64,000 nt of DNA from Arsukibacterium ikkense (GTDB lineage Bacteria > Pseudomonadota > Gammaproteobacteria > Enterobacterales > Alteromonadaceae): assembly GCF_000987775.1 (NCBI RefSeq), contig NZ_LAHO01000007.1:123121-187120 (forward strand). Direction: 5' to 3'. Each line of letters starts with the position of its first letter. Within the stretch, counting starts at the first letter, position 1. Below the pieces are notes generated by a model. That model did no database searches. It was not told where the DNA came from and saw only the letters and a program-made list of their open reading frames with translations. Made by a program: the position numbers and the translations under genes. This document shows positions 54,757-63,995 of this stretch, piece after piece.

Positions 54757-55782
54757 ATGGCCAACGTTACGCTTAAATCTTTGGCGAAACACCTTGGGGT
54801 GTCCGTTGCAACGGTATCCAATGCCTTTAACCGCCCGGATCAACTCTCTGCAGAGCTAAGACGGCATATTTTAAAAGAAAGCGAAAAACTGGGTTTTGCC
54901 GGCCCTAATGCCACAGCACGCAGCTTGCGTACCGGCCGCTCAGATATGATTGCCATTTTATTGTCAGACACCCTGGAATATTCAATCAGTGATCCTGTTG
55001 CTAACCAACTGATTAAAGGCATTGCCGAAGTGCTGCAAGAGCAAGGCAAAGATATGCTGCTATTATCCGGGGCAAAGGCGGTACACAGCACAGCTGAAGC
55101 GCTGCCAGATGGCTTTATTATTTATGGCAGCCCGAAAAACCACGAGCAATTAGAACGGGTTTTGCAAAGTGGCAAACCCGTTATCAGTGTGGATTGTAAC
55201 TTAGCCGATATTGGCTCAGTTAATATTGATAATTATCGTTATGCCTATGATATTGCGCATTATGCCCTGCAGCAGGCAGCAGGTAAGGTGGCAGTACTGG
55301 GCTTACGCTTACTCGATTCAAACCGGGTATGCAGGATGCAAAGCCATGAGCTTTATGATCAAAATGAAGCCATATCGCGCCGCCGACTCGATGGCTATCT
55401 GGCAGCGGCTGCCGATCTTAAACGGGAGCTGAGCGCCGATCAAATCTGGCATATTCCGGTTAACAGCCATCAGTATGCCGAAATTGCCGCCCGCGAAGCG
55501 CTAACCCAGCACCCAAGGCCTGCCGTTTTACTATGTATGAGCGACCGCATCGCCCTGGGTGCCATGAGTGTGGCCCGGCAACTGGGTTTAACCATTCCTG
55601 ACGATGTAAAACTGGTAGGTTTTGATGGTATTGAAGAAGCCGAACGCGCCTACCCTGCACTGACAACGATCGCCCAGCATAGCGATGAAAAAGGCCGTAC
55701 CGCCGCCAGAATGCTGCTAAGTGGCGACACCAAGCAAAACGTACTGCTAGAGTGCGAACTGCGCCTGCGCGCCAGCTGTTAG
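54757..55782 (+). CDS. LacI-family regulator of the sucrose locus
   Basis: 341 residues. N-terminal LacI helix-turn-helix (TLKSLAKHLGVSVATVSNAFNRPDQLSAELRRHIL), the hinge helix ATARSLRTGRS, and a periplasmic-binding-like effector domain (AIGIALMS-type CMSDRIALGAMSVARQLGLTIPDDVKLVGFDGIEEAE). AAGGACAGGG precedes the ATG. Family members repress sugar genes and release DNA on binding a sugar. Its matching operators lie at 51871, 52084, 54674, 55859 and 59357. Confidence 0.94.
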   Translation: MANVTLKSLAKHLGVSVATVSNAFNRPDQLSAELRRHILKESEKLGFAGPNATARSLRTGRSDMIAILLSDTLEYSISDPVANQLIKGIAEVLQEQGKDMLLLSGAKAVHSTAEALPDGFIIYGSPKNHEQLERVLQSGKPVISVDCNLADIGSVNIDNYRYAYDIAHYALQQAAGKVAVLGLRLLDSNRVCRMQSHELYDQNEAISRRRLDGYLAAAADLKRELSADQIWHIPVNSHQYAEIAAREALTQHPRPAVLLCMSDRIALGAMSVARQLGLTIPDDVKLVGFDGIEEAERAYPALTTIAQHSDEKGRTAARMLLSGDTKQNVLLECELRLRASC

Positions 55783-55858
55783 CTGTTAGCTTATCCTGCA
55801 GTAACCTTTAACTTTGTGATGGTGTTTTTTTGCACAAAACAACAGCTTTGACTTGATA

Positions 55859-55872
55859 CTTAAACGTTTAAG
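55859..55872. promoter_or_regulatory. LacI-type operator candidate 4 (MFS transporter), perfect palindrome
   Basis: CTTAAACGTTTAAG, a perfect 14-base palindrome centred on CG, 127 bases before the MFS start. It is the best-conserved of the set and defines the motif. Confidence 0.75.
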
Positions 55873-55999
55873 GTGTAATTTCAATACTGTCATTAGCCAT
55901 TAAGCTAAAGGCCAAAACCAGCCCCATAGCGGGCGCCAGTAACAACACTGGTAAATAAAAACTGACAGGCAACATGCCTGCGATTGACAGGGTAGACAG

Positions 56000-57226
56000 A
56001 TGCAACAGACACCAACACTGACCACCAGCGTGGTTACAGAGCACACCTATACCCAGGTAAAGTGGATGACTTGCCTGATGTTTTTTGTTTTCGCCATGAC
56101 CACCGACGCGGTTGGGGTGATTATTCCGGAAGTGGTAAAACAGTTTGATCTGAGCCTGACTCAGGCGGCCGCTTTTCACTATGTGCCGATGATTTTTATC
56201 GGCCTGTCAGGCTTATTTCTTGGCCAATTGGCCGATCAACTCGGCCGTAAAAAAATCATTCTAGTTGGCCTGTTTATTTATACTCTGGCCTGCTTTGCGT
56301 TTGCCCTAAACCAAAGCTTCTACTTTTATATGCTGTTACTGGGCCTGTGTGGCTTAAGCATCGGCTTATTTAAAACCGGTGCACTGGCGCTGATTGGCGA
56401 CATCAGCCCCAATACCCTGAGCCATACCCGCTTAATGAACCGGGTAGAAGGCTTTTTTGGCCTTGGCGCCATTGTCGGGCCGGCGCTGGTGGCCATTTTA
56501 CTGATGCTGGATATGGCCTGGGAGCAACTGTATCTGGTAGCAGGCTTAATTTGTGCCATTTTATTAATTATTGCCTGGCGTATGGACTACCCGGCCTATA
56601 TCACTCAGCCAAAAAGCTCTATCTGGCACTGCTTTAAGTTAATAAAAAACCCTTATGCGCTGGGCTTTTCGCTGGCCATCGCCTGCTATGTCGCCACCGA
56701 GGTTGCCGTGTTTGTCTGGTTACCGACCCTGTTACAACAATACGACGGCCAATACACATTACTGGCAGCTCACGCCATTACGGTATTTTTTATTCTACGC
56801 ACCATTGGCCGCTTTCTGGCGGAATGGCTGTTAAGCCGTTTTAGCTGGACTATTTTACTGGCCTGGTTCAGCACTGCTATTGCGCTGTGTTTTGTATTGA
56901 GCATGTGGCAGGGCGTGGCCTGGGCGTTGTGGCTGATGCCACTGTCTGGCTTATTTATGTCGATGATGTACCCGACGTTAAACTCTAAAGGCATCAGCTG
57001 TTTCCCACGGCACCAACATGGCGCTGCCGCCGGGCTGATTTTAGCCTTTACCGCCTTAGCGGCGGCCTTGGGCCCTTTGCTGATGGGAATAGTCGGCGAT
57101 ATTTTCGGTGATGTGCGTTATGGCTTTTACCTGGCGACCGGCTTTGCCCTGATCATGTGTGTAGGGCTGTGGTGGAATCACTTTATTAATCCTGCTGAAC
57201 AGCAACTGCAAAAGATGTCGCATTAA
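56000..57226 (+). CDS. MFS sugar transporter
   Basis: 408 residues with 12 predicted membrane segments. MFS signature loop QLADQLGRKKIILVG between segments 2 and 3. Conserved charges and the second-half repeat (ADQLGRKK; RFLAEWLLSRF) are present. The context (LacI operator upstream, amylosucrase-type enzyme and fructokinase next) points to sucrose uptake across the inner membrane. No phosphotransferase gene is visible, so sugar would enter unmodified. Confidence 0.92.
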   Translation: MQQTPTLTTSVVTEHTYTQVKWMTCLMFFVFAMTTDAVGVIIPEVVKQFDLSLTQAAAFHYVPMIFIGLSGLFLGQLADQLGRKKIILVGLFIYTLACFAFALNQSFYFYMLLLGLCGLSIGLFKTGALALIGDISPNTLSHTRLMNRVEGFFGLGAIVGPALVAILLMLDMAWEQLYLVAGLICAILLIIAWRMDYPAYITQPKSSIWHCFKLIKNPYALGFSLAIACYVATEVAVFVWLPTLLQQYDGQYTLLAAHAITVFFILRTIGRFLAEWLLSRFSWTILLAWFSTAIALCFVLSMWQGVAWALWLMPLSGLFMSMMYPTLNSKGISCFPRHQHGAAAGLILAFTALAAALGPLLMGIVGDIFGDVRYGFYLATGFALIMCVGLWWNHFINPAEQQLQKMSH

Positions 57227-57248
57227 GCTTTTGGTTTTTCTCCTGCTT

Positions 57249-57273
57249 AGCCCCGCTCGTCGGGGCTTTTTTT
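57249..57273 (+). terminator. Rho-independent terminator of the MFS gene
   Basis: Stem AGCCCCG/CGGGGCT with a 5-base loop and a T run, 22 bases after the MFS stop. Confidence 0.9.
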
Positions 57274-57283
57274 ATGGCCAGAA

Positions 57284-59224
57284 TTAACTAACAACAGCTA
57301 ACCACAGCACCTGATAGGGACTAAGCATTAATGTCTGGCCCTGATAGAACTGTCCTGATAGTTCATCCCGCCATTGCTTGGCTCCTGTCAGATTATAGGG
57401 CTGGCTAAACTCACTAAAATTTACCACGCACAGCAAGTTTTGCTCAGCCAGTTGCCGCCGATACGTAAACAAATGAGGGTTACCGCTGGTTAAAATCTCG
57501 GTACTGCCCTGCCCTAAGACCGCTAAACCACTTCTAACCCGGATCAGCTGCTGCAACTGCTGGTAAATACGCCCGGACACACTGTTTGCATTGTTGGCCA
57601 GTGCCAGTTGCTGCTCAGTCACCTTAACCCGGTTTACCCAGCGGCTATCGTCTTGCTTGGCAGGGTCCTGCTGGTAGCTGTAGTCATTGAGCAAACCTAA
57701 CTCATCGCCCATATACAGCAAAGGTAAGCCACCAATACTTAAAATAACGCTATTTAACACAAAAATACGCTCTACAGCCTGTTCAAGTTGCTGGCGTTGC
57801 TGTGTTTCATTGCCATTTTGCAAAGCCTGTTCCACCCCGGTAAGAGACGCCAGCATGCCCGCCACCCGGCAATCGCCGGTAAGGGGGTTTTGCTGAAACG
57901 GCACGCCCGAGGCAAAGCTGCCGTCAAACTGGCCGGTGTAGAACTGATTTAAAAACTGGCGGTGATGCTCAGGGTTAATGCCCAGCTGCCACGCCACAGT
58001 GTCATCAAAAGTCCAGCCGATATCATCATGGCAACGGATATAGTTTACCCAGCTGCAATGCGGGTCAATCGCAAAACGCCGCTGCAACGACTCAGTTAGT
58101 AGACGGGTTTTGCGGGTAGCTAAGCTATTCCATAACAGTGCCATCAGCAACGGGTTGTAGGATAACTGGCACTCTTCTGGCGCGATATATTTCACCACTT
58201 CATCCGGGTGCACTATAGCTTCAGACTTAAACTGTAAAGCCGGTGCCGCTATCCGCGCTACGGCATTAAAAGCACGGATCAGGGTATGGGCTTTGGGCAG
58301 GTTTTCACAAGTACTGCCCGCTTCTTTCCAGACAAAGGCCAGCGCATCCAGCCTTAACACCGCTGCGCCCTGATTGGCCAGAAACAGCATTTCTTCTGCC
58401 ATGGCATTAAATACCGCTGGGTTGGCGTAATTTAAATCCCACTGAAAACTATTGAAGGTTGTCCAGATCCAGCGCTGAGCGGTTGGCTCAAAAGTAAAAC
58501 AGCCGCGGCGGATCTCAGGAAAAATTTCCCGCAGCCAGGGCGCATATTGCTCACGCTGCTGCTCATTAAAAAAGAAATAATAGTCCTGGAACTCGGTGTC
58601 GCCGGCTTTGGCTTTTTGCGCCCAGCGATGCTCGTCAGAGGTATGATTAAACACGAAATCCAGCACCGGCCGGATGCCATGCTGATGTAACGTGGCCATC
58701 AGCGTACTTAACTCAGACATAGTGCCAAGCGCCGGCATGGTTTTACGATAATCCGATACTGCATAGCCCCCGTCACTATTAGGCTCTGGCGCTTTAAATA
58801 ACGGCATCAGGTGCAGGTAGTTAATACCCGTTTGCTGCAAATAAGGGATGCGCTTAACTAAGCCGCTAAAATCGTCAGCAAATAAATCCACGTAGCACGC
58901 CGAGCCCAGCGCCACTTCGGTTTTATGCCAATCCTGTGGCTGGGCATCTTCGGCCAGCAAATAGTCCGGCCGCTGTGCCACCGCTTTGGCCAGCAATTTA
59001 AGCAACTGCTCAACATGGTAGTAACTGTCAAAACGCTCACCATATAGCGGCAGGTAAAGCTGCAATAACGCGGGTAGTTGTACCTTCAAGCGGGCAGCAA
59101 ATAGCGGCCAGCGGCTTTTGGTTATCGCTTTCAATGATGAACTGTATCGTTTAAGTATTTCTGCGGAAAAATCCGCTAGCGCTTTAGGGTCGGCCTGCAG
59201 TGCCGCCACGTTTTTATTAGCCAT
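57284..59224 (-). CDS. Amylosucrase-type GH13 enzyme (sucrose-cleaving)
   Basis: 646 residues, near the amylosucrase norm of ~640. N-terminal helical domain, then the (beta/alpha)8 barrel. Catalytic residues align with Neisseria amylosucrase at a constant +7 offset: Asp293 (LRLDALAF), Glu335 (FKSEAIV), Asp400 (YIRCHDDIGW). Asp151 and an Arg in DDSRWVNR are candidates for the sucrose-specific -1 site salt bridge (NpAS Asp144/Arg509). Converts sucrose to glucan plus fructose, or hydrolyses it (as in Xanthomonas sucrose hydrolase). Cytoplasmic. Divergent from the fructokinase, with a degenerate operator between them. Confidence 0.92.
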   Translation of the reverse strand: MANKNVAALQADPKALADFSAEILKRYSSSLKAITKSRWPLFAARLKVQLPALLQLYLPLYGERFDSYYHVEQLLKLLAKAVAQRPDYLLAEDAQPQDWHKTEVALGSACYVDLFADDFSGLVKRIPYLQQTGINYLHLMPLFKAPEPNSDGGYAVSDYRKTMPALGTMSELSTLMATLHQHGIRPVLDFVFNHTSDEHRWAQKAKAGDTEFQDYYFFFNEQQREQYAPWLREIFPEIRRGCFTFEPTAQRWIWTTFNSFQWDLNYANPAVFNAMAEEMLFLANQGAAVLRLDALAFVWKEAGSTCENLPKAHTLIRAFNAVARIAAPALQFKSEAIVHPDEVVKYIAPEECQLSYNPLLMALLWNSLATRKTRLLTESLQRRFAIDPHCSWVNYIRCHDDIGWTFDDTVAWQLGINPEHHRQFLNQFYTGQFDGSFASGVPFQQNPLTGDCRVAGMLASLTGVEQALQNGNETQQRQQLEQAVERIFVLNSVILSIGGLPLLYMGDELGLLNDYSYQQDPAKQDDSRWVNRVKVTEQQLALANNANSVSGRIYQQLQQLIRVRSGLAVLGQGSTEILTSGNPHLFTYRRQLAEQNLLCVVNFSEFSQPYNLTGAKQWRDELSGQFYQGQTLMLSPYQVLWLAVVS

Positions 59225-59356
59225 AGGTCTGATCTCATCGCTGGTCTTTGCTGCTATATTTGCTTTATTTAGCAGCTATTGCAAGTGTTCAGCTCAAAAT
59301 ATAGCTGTTTTTCTGTGCAGAGCATTTACAACACTGCAGGGATCGGGTAGCTTTAT

Positions 59357-59370
59357 CTTAAACATTTCAG
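59357..59370. promoter_or_regulatory. LacI-type operator candidate 5 (GH13/fructokinase divergent promoter)
   Basis: CTTAAACATTTCAG, 12 of 14 positions equal to the palindrome, in the divergent gap between the GH13 and fructokinase genes. A weaker half-site (CTGTATCGTTTAAG, 59142-59155) also lies inside the 5' part of the GH13 gene, possibly an auxiliary operator. Confidence 0.5.
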
Positions 59371-59425
59371 TTTTGTGTAAAATAGCTCGCATTAATCAGC
59401 CAGCATAGCAACCAGTGAGACCAGC

Positions 59426-60358
59426 ATGTCATTACCCGTTTACTGTTTTGGTGAAGTTCTGATCGACTTTTTGCAAGATCCGCAGCAACCCGGTGTGTTC
59501 CGCCGTTTCGCTGGGGGCGCGCCTGCTAATGTCGCCGTAGCCGTTGCCAAGCTTGGCGGTCAGGGACGCTTTGTCGGCATGTTGGGGGCCGATATGTTTG
59601 GTGAGTTTTTACAAGCCGAACTGCAGCATTACGGCGTTGATTGCCATGCCTGCGCCACTACTACGGCAGCAAAAACGGCGCTGGCGTTCGTGGCGCTGAA
59701 CGATGATGGCGATCGCAGTTTTTCGTTTTACCGCCCCCCTGCAGCCGATTTGCTGTATACCACAGCCCATCTGCCAGCAGACTTCTGGCAAACCCCGGCA
59801 ATTCTGCACTTATGCTCTAACAGCCTGACCGACAGCGCCATTGCCAGCACCAGCTTTAACATGGTGCAGCAGGCGCATCAGCACGGCTGGCTGGTGTCGG
59901 TTGATGCCAATTTACGGCACAACCTGTGGGCCAGCGGTAAAGCTGATGCCACCTTAGTGCAGCAACTGCTGGAGCAAGCCGATATTATCAAGCTTAGCGA
60001 TGATGAGCTGAGCTATTTAGCGCAGCAGCAGACTGAAAACAGATGGCTGAAACAACTGCAGGCTAAGCGCAACAGCTGGATAGTGGTAACCGCCGGCAGC
60101 AAGGCCGTTAACAGCTATAGCCCGCAACCTTTTAGTCTGCCAGTATCAGCAGTTAAGGTAGTCGATACGACTGCTGCCGGTGATGCCTTCGTCGGTGCCT
60201 GGCTCTATCAGCTCAGCCATAGCCTAACTGCGCAAAGCTGGCCGCAACTGCTAAAAGATAAAAGCCTTCAGCAACTGATGCTTAGTAAAGCAATTAAAGC
60301 CGGCTCACTCACTTGCCAGCACTTTGGCGCCTTTACCGCCCTGCCCACCCGCTTTTAG
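59426..60358 (+). CDS. PfkB-family fructokinase
   Basis: 310 residues. PfkB motif 1 RFAGGAPANVAVAVAKLGG and motif 2 VDTTAAGDAFVGAWL with catalytic Asp in AAGDAF. DANLRHNLW and IVVTAGSKAV support a fructokinase/ribokinase fold. It phosphorylates the fructose released by the neighbouring GH13 enzyme, linking sucrose cleavage to central metabolism. No PTS is evident, so free fructose is the expected substrate. Confidence 0.93.
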   Translation: MSLPVYCFGEVLIDFLQDPQQPGVFRRFAGGAPANVAVAVAKLGGQGRFVGMLGADMFGEFLQAELQHYGVDCHACATTTAAKTALAFVALNDDGDRSFSFYRPPAADLLYTTAHLPADFWQTPAILHLCSNSLTDSAIASTSFNMVQQAHQHGWLVSVDANLRHNLWASGKADATLVQQLLEQADIIKLSDDELSYLAQQQTENRWLKQLQAKRNSWIVVTAGSKAVNSYSPQPFSLPVSAVKVVDTTAAGDAFVGAWLYQLSHSLTAQSWPQLLKDKSLQQLMLSKAIKAGSLTCQHFGAFTALPTRF

Positions 60359-60549
60359 TGGCAGGCCTAGGATCTGATACAAGACGACAGCAGTACAGCT
60401 GACAAAACTGATCTGTCATGGCTCCCCTATACGCAGTAAAGCGCAAAAAGATTAACCAAAACAGAAAAATATAAAGGTGATCTTTTCTACTGCTGCCCGC
60501 GTTGTTAAGGAGGTCTGTTATATCCAACCTCACTTAAAAAGGAAAGATT

Positions 60550-61044
60550 ATGAAATTGTCATCGTTGGTAATAAGTTCACTGGTAATGGGCTCACTGCTG
60601 CTCTCTGTTCAAGCCCACAACCACAAAACTAAAACCAAAGCCGATATCGTCGATACCGCCATCGCAGCCGGCAGTTTTACTACCCTGGTAACAGCCGTTC
60701 AGGCAGCTGATCTGGTCGACACTCTAAAAGGCACCGGCCCCTTTACGGTTTTTGCACCAAATGACGCGGCTTTTGCCAAAATCCCGGCTGCAGATTTAAA
60801 TGCGCTGGTTGCAGATAAAGCGGCACTCACCAATGTGCTTACTTACCATGTAGTGGCAGGTAAAGTGATGGCCGCCGATGTGGTAAAACTTAGCTCAGCG
60901 ACCACAGTACAAGGCCAGGATTTATCGATTGAAGTAAAATATGGCAAAGTCTTCGTCAATGGTGCTGAAGTGATTGCTACCGACATTGAAACCAGCAACG
61001 GGGTCATCCACGTGCTGGACAGCGTTGTCTTGCCAAAGAACTAA
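60550..61044 (+). CDS. Secreted fasciclin-domain protein
   Basis: 164 residues. Signal peptide ([16 protein letters not shown]), then one fasciclin domain: [70 protein letters not shown]. These domains mediate adhesion or matrix contact. AAGGA precedes the ATG; a perfect AAGGAGGT at 60507 has no matching start. Confidence 0.94.
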   Translation: MKLSSLVISSLVMGSLLLSVQAHNHKTKTKADIVDTAIAAGSFTTLVTAVQAADLVDTLKGTGPFTVFAPNDAAFAKIPAADLNALVADKAALTNVLTYHVVAGKVMAADVVKLSSATTVQGQDLSIEVKYGKVFVNGAEVIATDIETSNGVIHVLDSVVLPKN

Positions 61045-61118
61045 CTACTGACTGAGCTTGACCACGGTGATTTTTGGCGCTTGGCCATTAATTACGACAT
61101 ATTGCATCAACAGTTGCT

Positions 61119-61143
61119 AAAAGGGCCTATAGGCCCTTTTTTA
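61119..61143 (+). terminator. Rho-independent terminator of the fasciclin gene
   Basis: Stem AAAAGGGCC/GGCCCTTTT with loop TATA, then T-rich sequence, ~75 bases after the stop. The stem is identical to that at 63739. Confidence 0.88.
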
Positions 61144-61463
61144 TTTGTTTGCTGCAGAGCTTGGTTAATTATGAGCGGTAACAGCTAAATCCCCGCATCA
61201 GAGTGCTGTTCAGGTACATTTCAGCCTTGCGCAATATTATCAATCTATTTTTCAGATTAAGACAATCTCTTTATTTCATATTAAACAATCAAAAACTTAC
61301 TATACTATTTTTGTTGTTATTTTTTGCTGTCAGGCTTTTGATGTCAGCACAAAAAGAGGCCCGCTGTTCAGCGATAGGGTACAGGCTTGCTAAACCAGAT
61401 CGTACAACAGCATGAGAACCAGATTGTGTAAACAACCATGGATTAACTAAAAGGACGGGAACA
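61144..61463. other. Intergenic region before the catalase-peroxidase gene
   Basis: About 320 bases, AT-rich near 61240-61340, with a TATACT box near 61300 that may be the katG -10. No clear OxyR-type repeat or other operator is visible. A 70-codon open frame here is judged not real. Confidence 0.4.
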
Positions 61464-63713
61464 ATGAACAGAAATCTGAATAAACAACTACTGGCCGGCG
61501 TGATAAGCCTGCTACTGGCATCGGGTGCAGCCTTTGCCGACAACACCATCAGCAAACCACAAGGTGCCACAGGTAGCGGCATGGCCAAAGATGGCGCCAT
61601 CAGAAATAATCAGTTCTGGTGGCCAAATCAACTTGATTTATCGCCTCTGCGCGACCACGACACCCGCTCTAACCCCTACGGCGCCAACTTCAGCTACGCT
61701 GACGCTTTTAGTAAACTTAATCTGGCGAAGGTTAAGCAAGATATCGATACGCTGCTAACGGCATCGCAAGACTGGTGGCCGGCCGATTTTGGTAACTACG
61801 GGCCGTTCTTTATCCGGATGACCTGGCACAGCGCCGGCACCTATCGCACGCTGGATGGCCGTGGCGGTGCGGGCGGCGGCCAGCAACGGTTTGATCCGCT
61901 GAACAGTTGGCCGGATAATGCTAGCTTAGACAAAGCGCGACGTTTATTGTGGCCTGTAAAACAAAAATATGGTGAGGCGCTCTCCTGGTCTGACTTAATA
62001 GTGCTAGCCGGCAATGTGGCGCTGGAGAACATGGGTTTTCAAACCTATGGTTTTGCCGGTGGCCGGGCCGATGACTGGGAACCTGATCTGGTATATTGGG
62101 GGCCGGAGATTGAAATGCTGGCCAGCGATCGTGAAAACGTGGATGGCGAACTACAACGGCCACTGGGCGCTACCCATATGGGCCTGATCTATGTTAACCC
62201 TGAGGGGCCAAGAGGTGTACCGGATCCGGTTGGCTCCGCCAAAAACATCCGGGTGGCTTTTGAGCGAATGGCCATGAACGATGAAGAAACCGTGGCACTG
62301 ATTGCCGGTGGCCACACCTTTGGTAAGATGCATGGTGCGCACAAGCCAGCAGATTGTTTAGGCGCTGAACCCGGCGCAGCGGGTATTGAAGAGCAAGGCT
62401 TTGGCTGGCAGAACCGCTGCGGCAAAGGCCATTCAGAAGATACTATTACCAGTGGTTTAGAAGGCGCCTGGACCCAGGCCCCAACTCGCTGGACGACTTT
62501 GTATTTAAGTAACTTACTTAACTTTGAATGGCAGCAAACACGCAGCCCGGCTGGGGCTATTCAGTGGGTCCCAACCGATGAATCGCTGCACAGCTCAGTG
62601 CCTGATGCGCATATCAAAGGTAAGTTTAACCCGCCAGTGATGACCACCGCGGATTTGGCACTGAAATTTGACCCCGAGTACCGCAAAATTGCCGAGCGTT
62701 TTTTAGCTAATCCTGAAGAGTACCGGCTGGCTTTTGCCAAAGCCTGGTATAAACTCACCCACCGCGATATGGGGCCACCACGCAACTTCCTGGGTAAAGA
62801 AGTACCCAAAGAGGTGTTGCTATGGCAAGACCCCATTGATGCTAAAACCCAATCGACCATCAATACTAATGATGTTAAATCGCTCAAAGCTTCGATCCTT
62901 AAATCCGGGCTGACGGTGCCCGAGCTGGTGCGGGTAGCATGGGGTTCTGCTGCCAGCTACCGCAACGCCGATATGCGTGGTGGTGCCGATGGCGCCCGCA
63001 TTGCATTGGCGCCACAGAAAGACTGGCCAGTAAACAACCCGGCTGAAACCGCCAAAGTACTGCAGGCCTTAACCACTATTCAAAGCGACTTTAACAAAGG
63101 CCGCAGAATGGTATCACTGGCTGATTTAATTGTACTGGGCGGTGCTGCAGCCATTGAAAAAGCCGCTAAAGATGCCGGCTACAATATTACAGTACCGTTT
63201 AAACCCGGTCGCGGCGATGCCACACAGCAACAAACTGACATAAGCTCCTTTAACCAGCTGGAGTTAACCGCCGACGGTTTCAGAAATTACTTTGATCAAG
63301 CTGCCAGCTATAAATCACCTACCGAAATGTTGGTAGATAAAGCCGATCAGTTGGATTTGAGTGTGCCTGAAATGACGGTATTAATAGGTGGCTTACGGGC
63401 GTTGGATGCCAATTATCAGGGCGCTAAACACGGCGTATTTACTGATAAACCGGGTACCTTAAACAACGACTATTTTGTTAATCTGCTGGACATGTCTACC
63501 GTTTGGCGCAAATCGACCACTGACGGCCTGTACGATGGTTTTGATCGTAAAACCGGCACCAAAAAATGGACAGCCACCTCGGTTGACTTAATTTTTGGCT
63601 CCAACTCAGAGCTGCGCGCGGTAGCAGAAGTATATGCTTTTGATACCTCAAAACAGAAGTTTGTCGACGACTTCGTTAAAGCCTGGACTAAGGTAATGAA
63701 CCTGGACCGTTAA
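61464..63713 (+). CDS. katG: Exported catalase-peroxidase KatG
   Basis: 749 residues. An N-terminal signal peptide ([17 protein letters not shown]) is followed by the two peroxidase domains of KatG. All key residues sit 14 higher than in M. tuberculosis KatG: distal Arg118, Trp121, His122, Tyr243, Met269 (the Trp-Tyr-Met adduct needed for catalase activity) and proximal His284 in GGHTFG. Removes hydrogen peroxide. The signal peptide indicates a periplasmic form, as in KatP of pathogenic E. coli. AAGGACGGG precedes the ATG. Confidence 0.96.
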   Translation: MNRNLNKQLLAGVISLLLASGAAFADNTISKPQGATGSGMAKDGAIRNNQFWWPNQLDLSPLRDHDTRSNPYGANFSYADAFSKLNLAKVKQDIDTLLTASQDWWPADFGNYGPFFIRMTWHSAGTYRTLDGRGGAGGGQQRFDPLNSWPDNASLDKARRLLWPVKQKYGEALSWSDLIVLAGNVALENMGFQTYGFAGGRADDWEPDLVYWGPEIEMLASDRENVDGELQRPLGATHMGLIYVNPEGPRGVPDPVGSAKNIRVAFERMAMNDEETVALIAGGHTFGKMHGAHKPADCLGAEPGAAGIEEQGFGWQNRCGKGHSEDTITSGLEGAWTQAPTRWTTLYLSNLLNFEWQQTRSPAGAIQWVPTDESLHSSVPDAHIKGKFNPPVMTTADLALKFDPEYRKIAERFLANPEEYRLAFAKAWYKLTHRDMGPPRNFLGKEVPKEVLLWQDPIDAKTQSTINTNDVKSLKASILKSGLTVPELVRVAWGSAASYRNADMRGGADGARIALAPQKDWPVNNPAETAKVLQALTTIQSDFNKGRRMVSLADLIVLGGAAAIEKAAKDAGYNITVPFKPGRGDATQQQTDISSFNQLELTADGFRNYFDQAASYKSPTEMLVDKADQLDLSVPEMTVLIGGLRALDANYQGAKHGVFTDKPGTLNNDYFVNLLDMSTVWRKSTTDGLYDGFDRKTGTKKWTATSVDLIFGSNSELRAVAEVYAFDTSKQKFVDDFVKAWTKVMNLDR

Positions 63714-63738
63714 ACTCAGCCTATCATGCTAATCTTGT

Positions 63739-63762
63739 AAAAGGGCCTGCGGGCCCTTTTTT
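63739..63762 (+). terminator. Rho-independent terminator of katG
   Basis: Stem AAAAGGGCC/GGCCCTTTT with loop TGCG followed by TT, 25 bases after the stop. Same stem as the fasciclin terminator. Confidence 0.92.
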
Positions 63763-63818
63763 ATGCCCGGTTGATGCAGCTTAATGAGCCTGGTTAGCTT
63801 GCTTGAAATCTATGCCAG

Positions 63819-63995
63819 TTACACCAACGCCTGCAACCAGCCATGCCAGAACAACCAGCCCAGTAAGGCCAGGTTGAGTAATAGCGTGCACCAGAACACT
63901 CGTAAAAATGGCTTTTTCTGTGATTTATGCCGCAAATACTGTTGCGCCAGCCAGGCGCCGGGCCAGCCACCTAACACATATGAGCCTTCTCGGAG
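63819..63995 (-). CDS. C-terminal part of a DUF1294 membrane protein
   Basis: On the minus strand VLGGWPGAWLAQQYLRHKSQKKPFLRVFW, then a membrane segment (LLLNLALLGWLFWHGW), matches the C-terminal end of DUF1294 proteins. The gene would continue beyond the window, but a TGA in this frame at 63996-63998 sits at the edge, and the adjacent frame (TPRRLI) fits the family better just upstream. A frameshift or a decayed gene is therefore possible; too little sequence is present to decide. Confidence 0.5.
   Translation of the reverse strand, partial: LREGSYVLGGWPGAWLAQQYLRHKSQKKPFLRVFWCTLLLNLALLGWLFWHGWLQALV

Noticed and set aside
61203..61415. 70-codon open frame upstream of katG
   Set aside because: AT-rich promoter region, no ribosome site, and composition unlike a protein.
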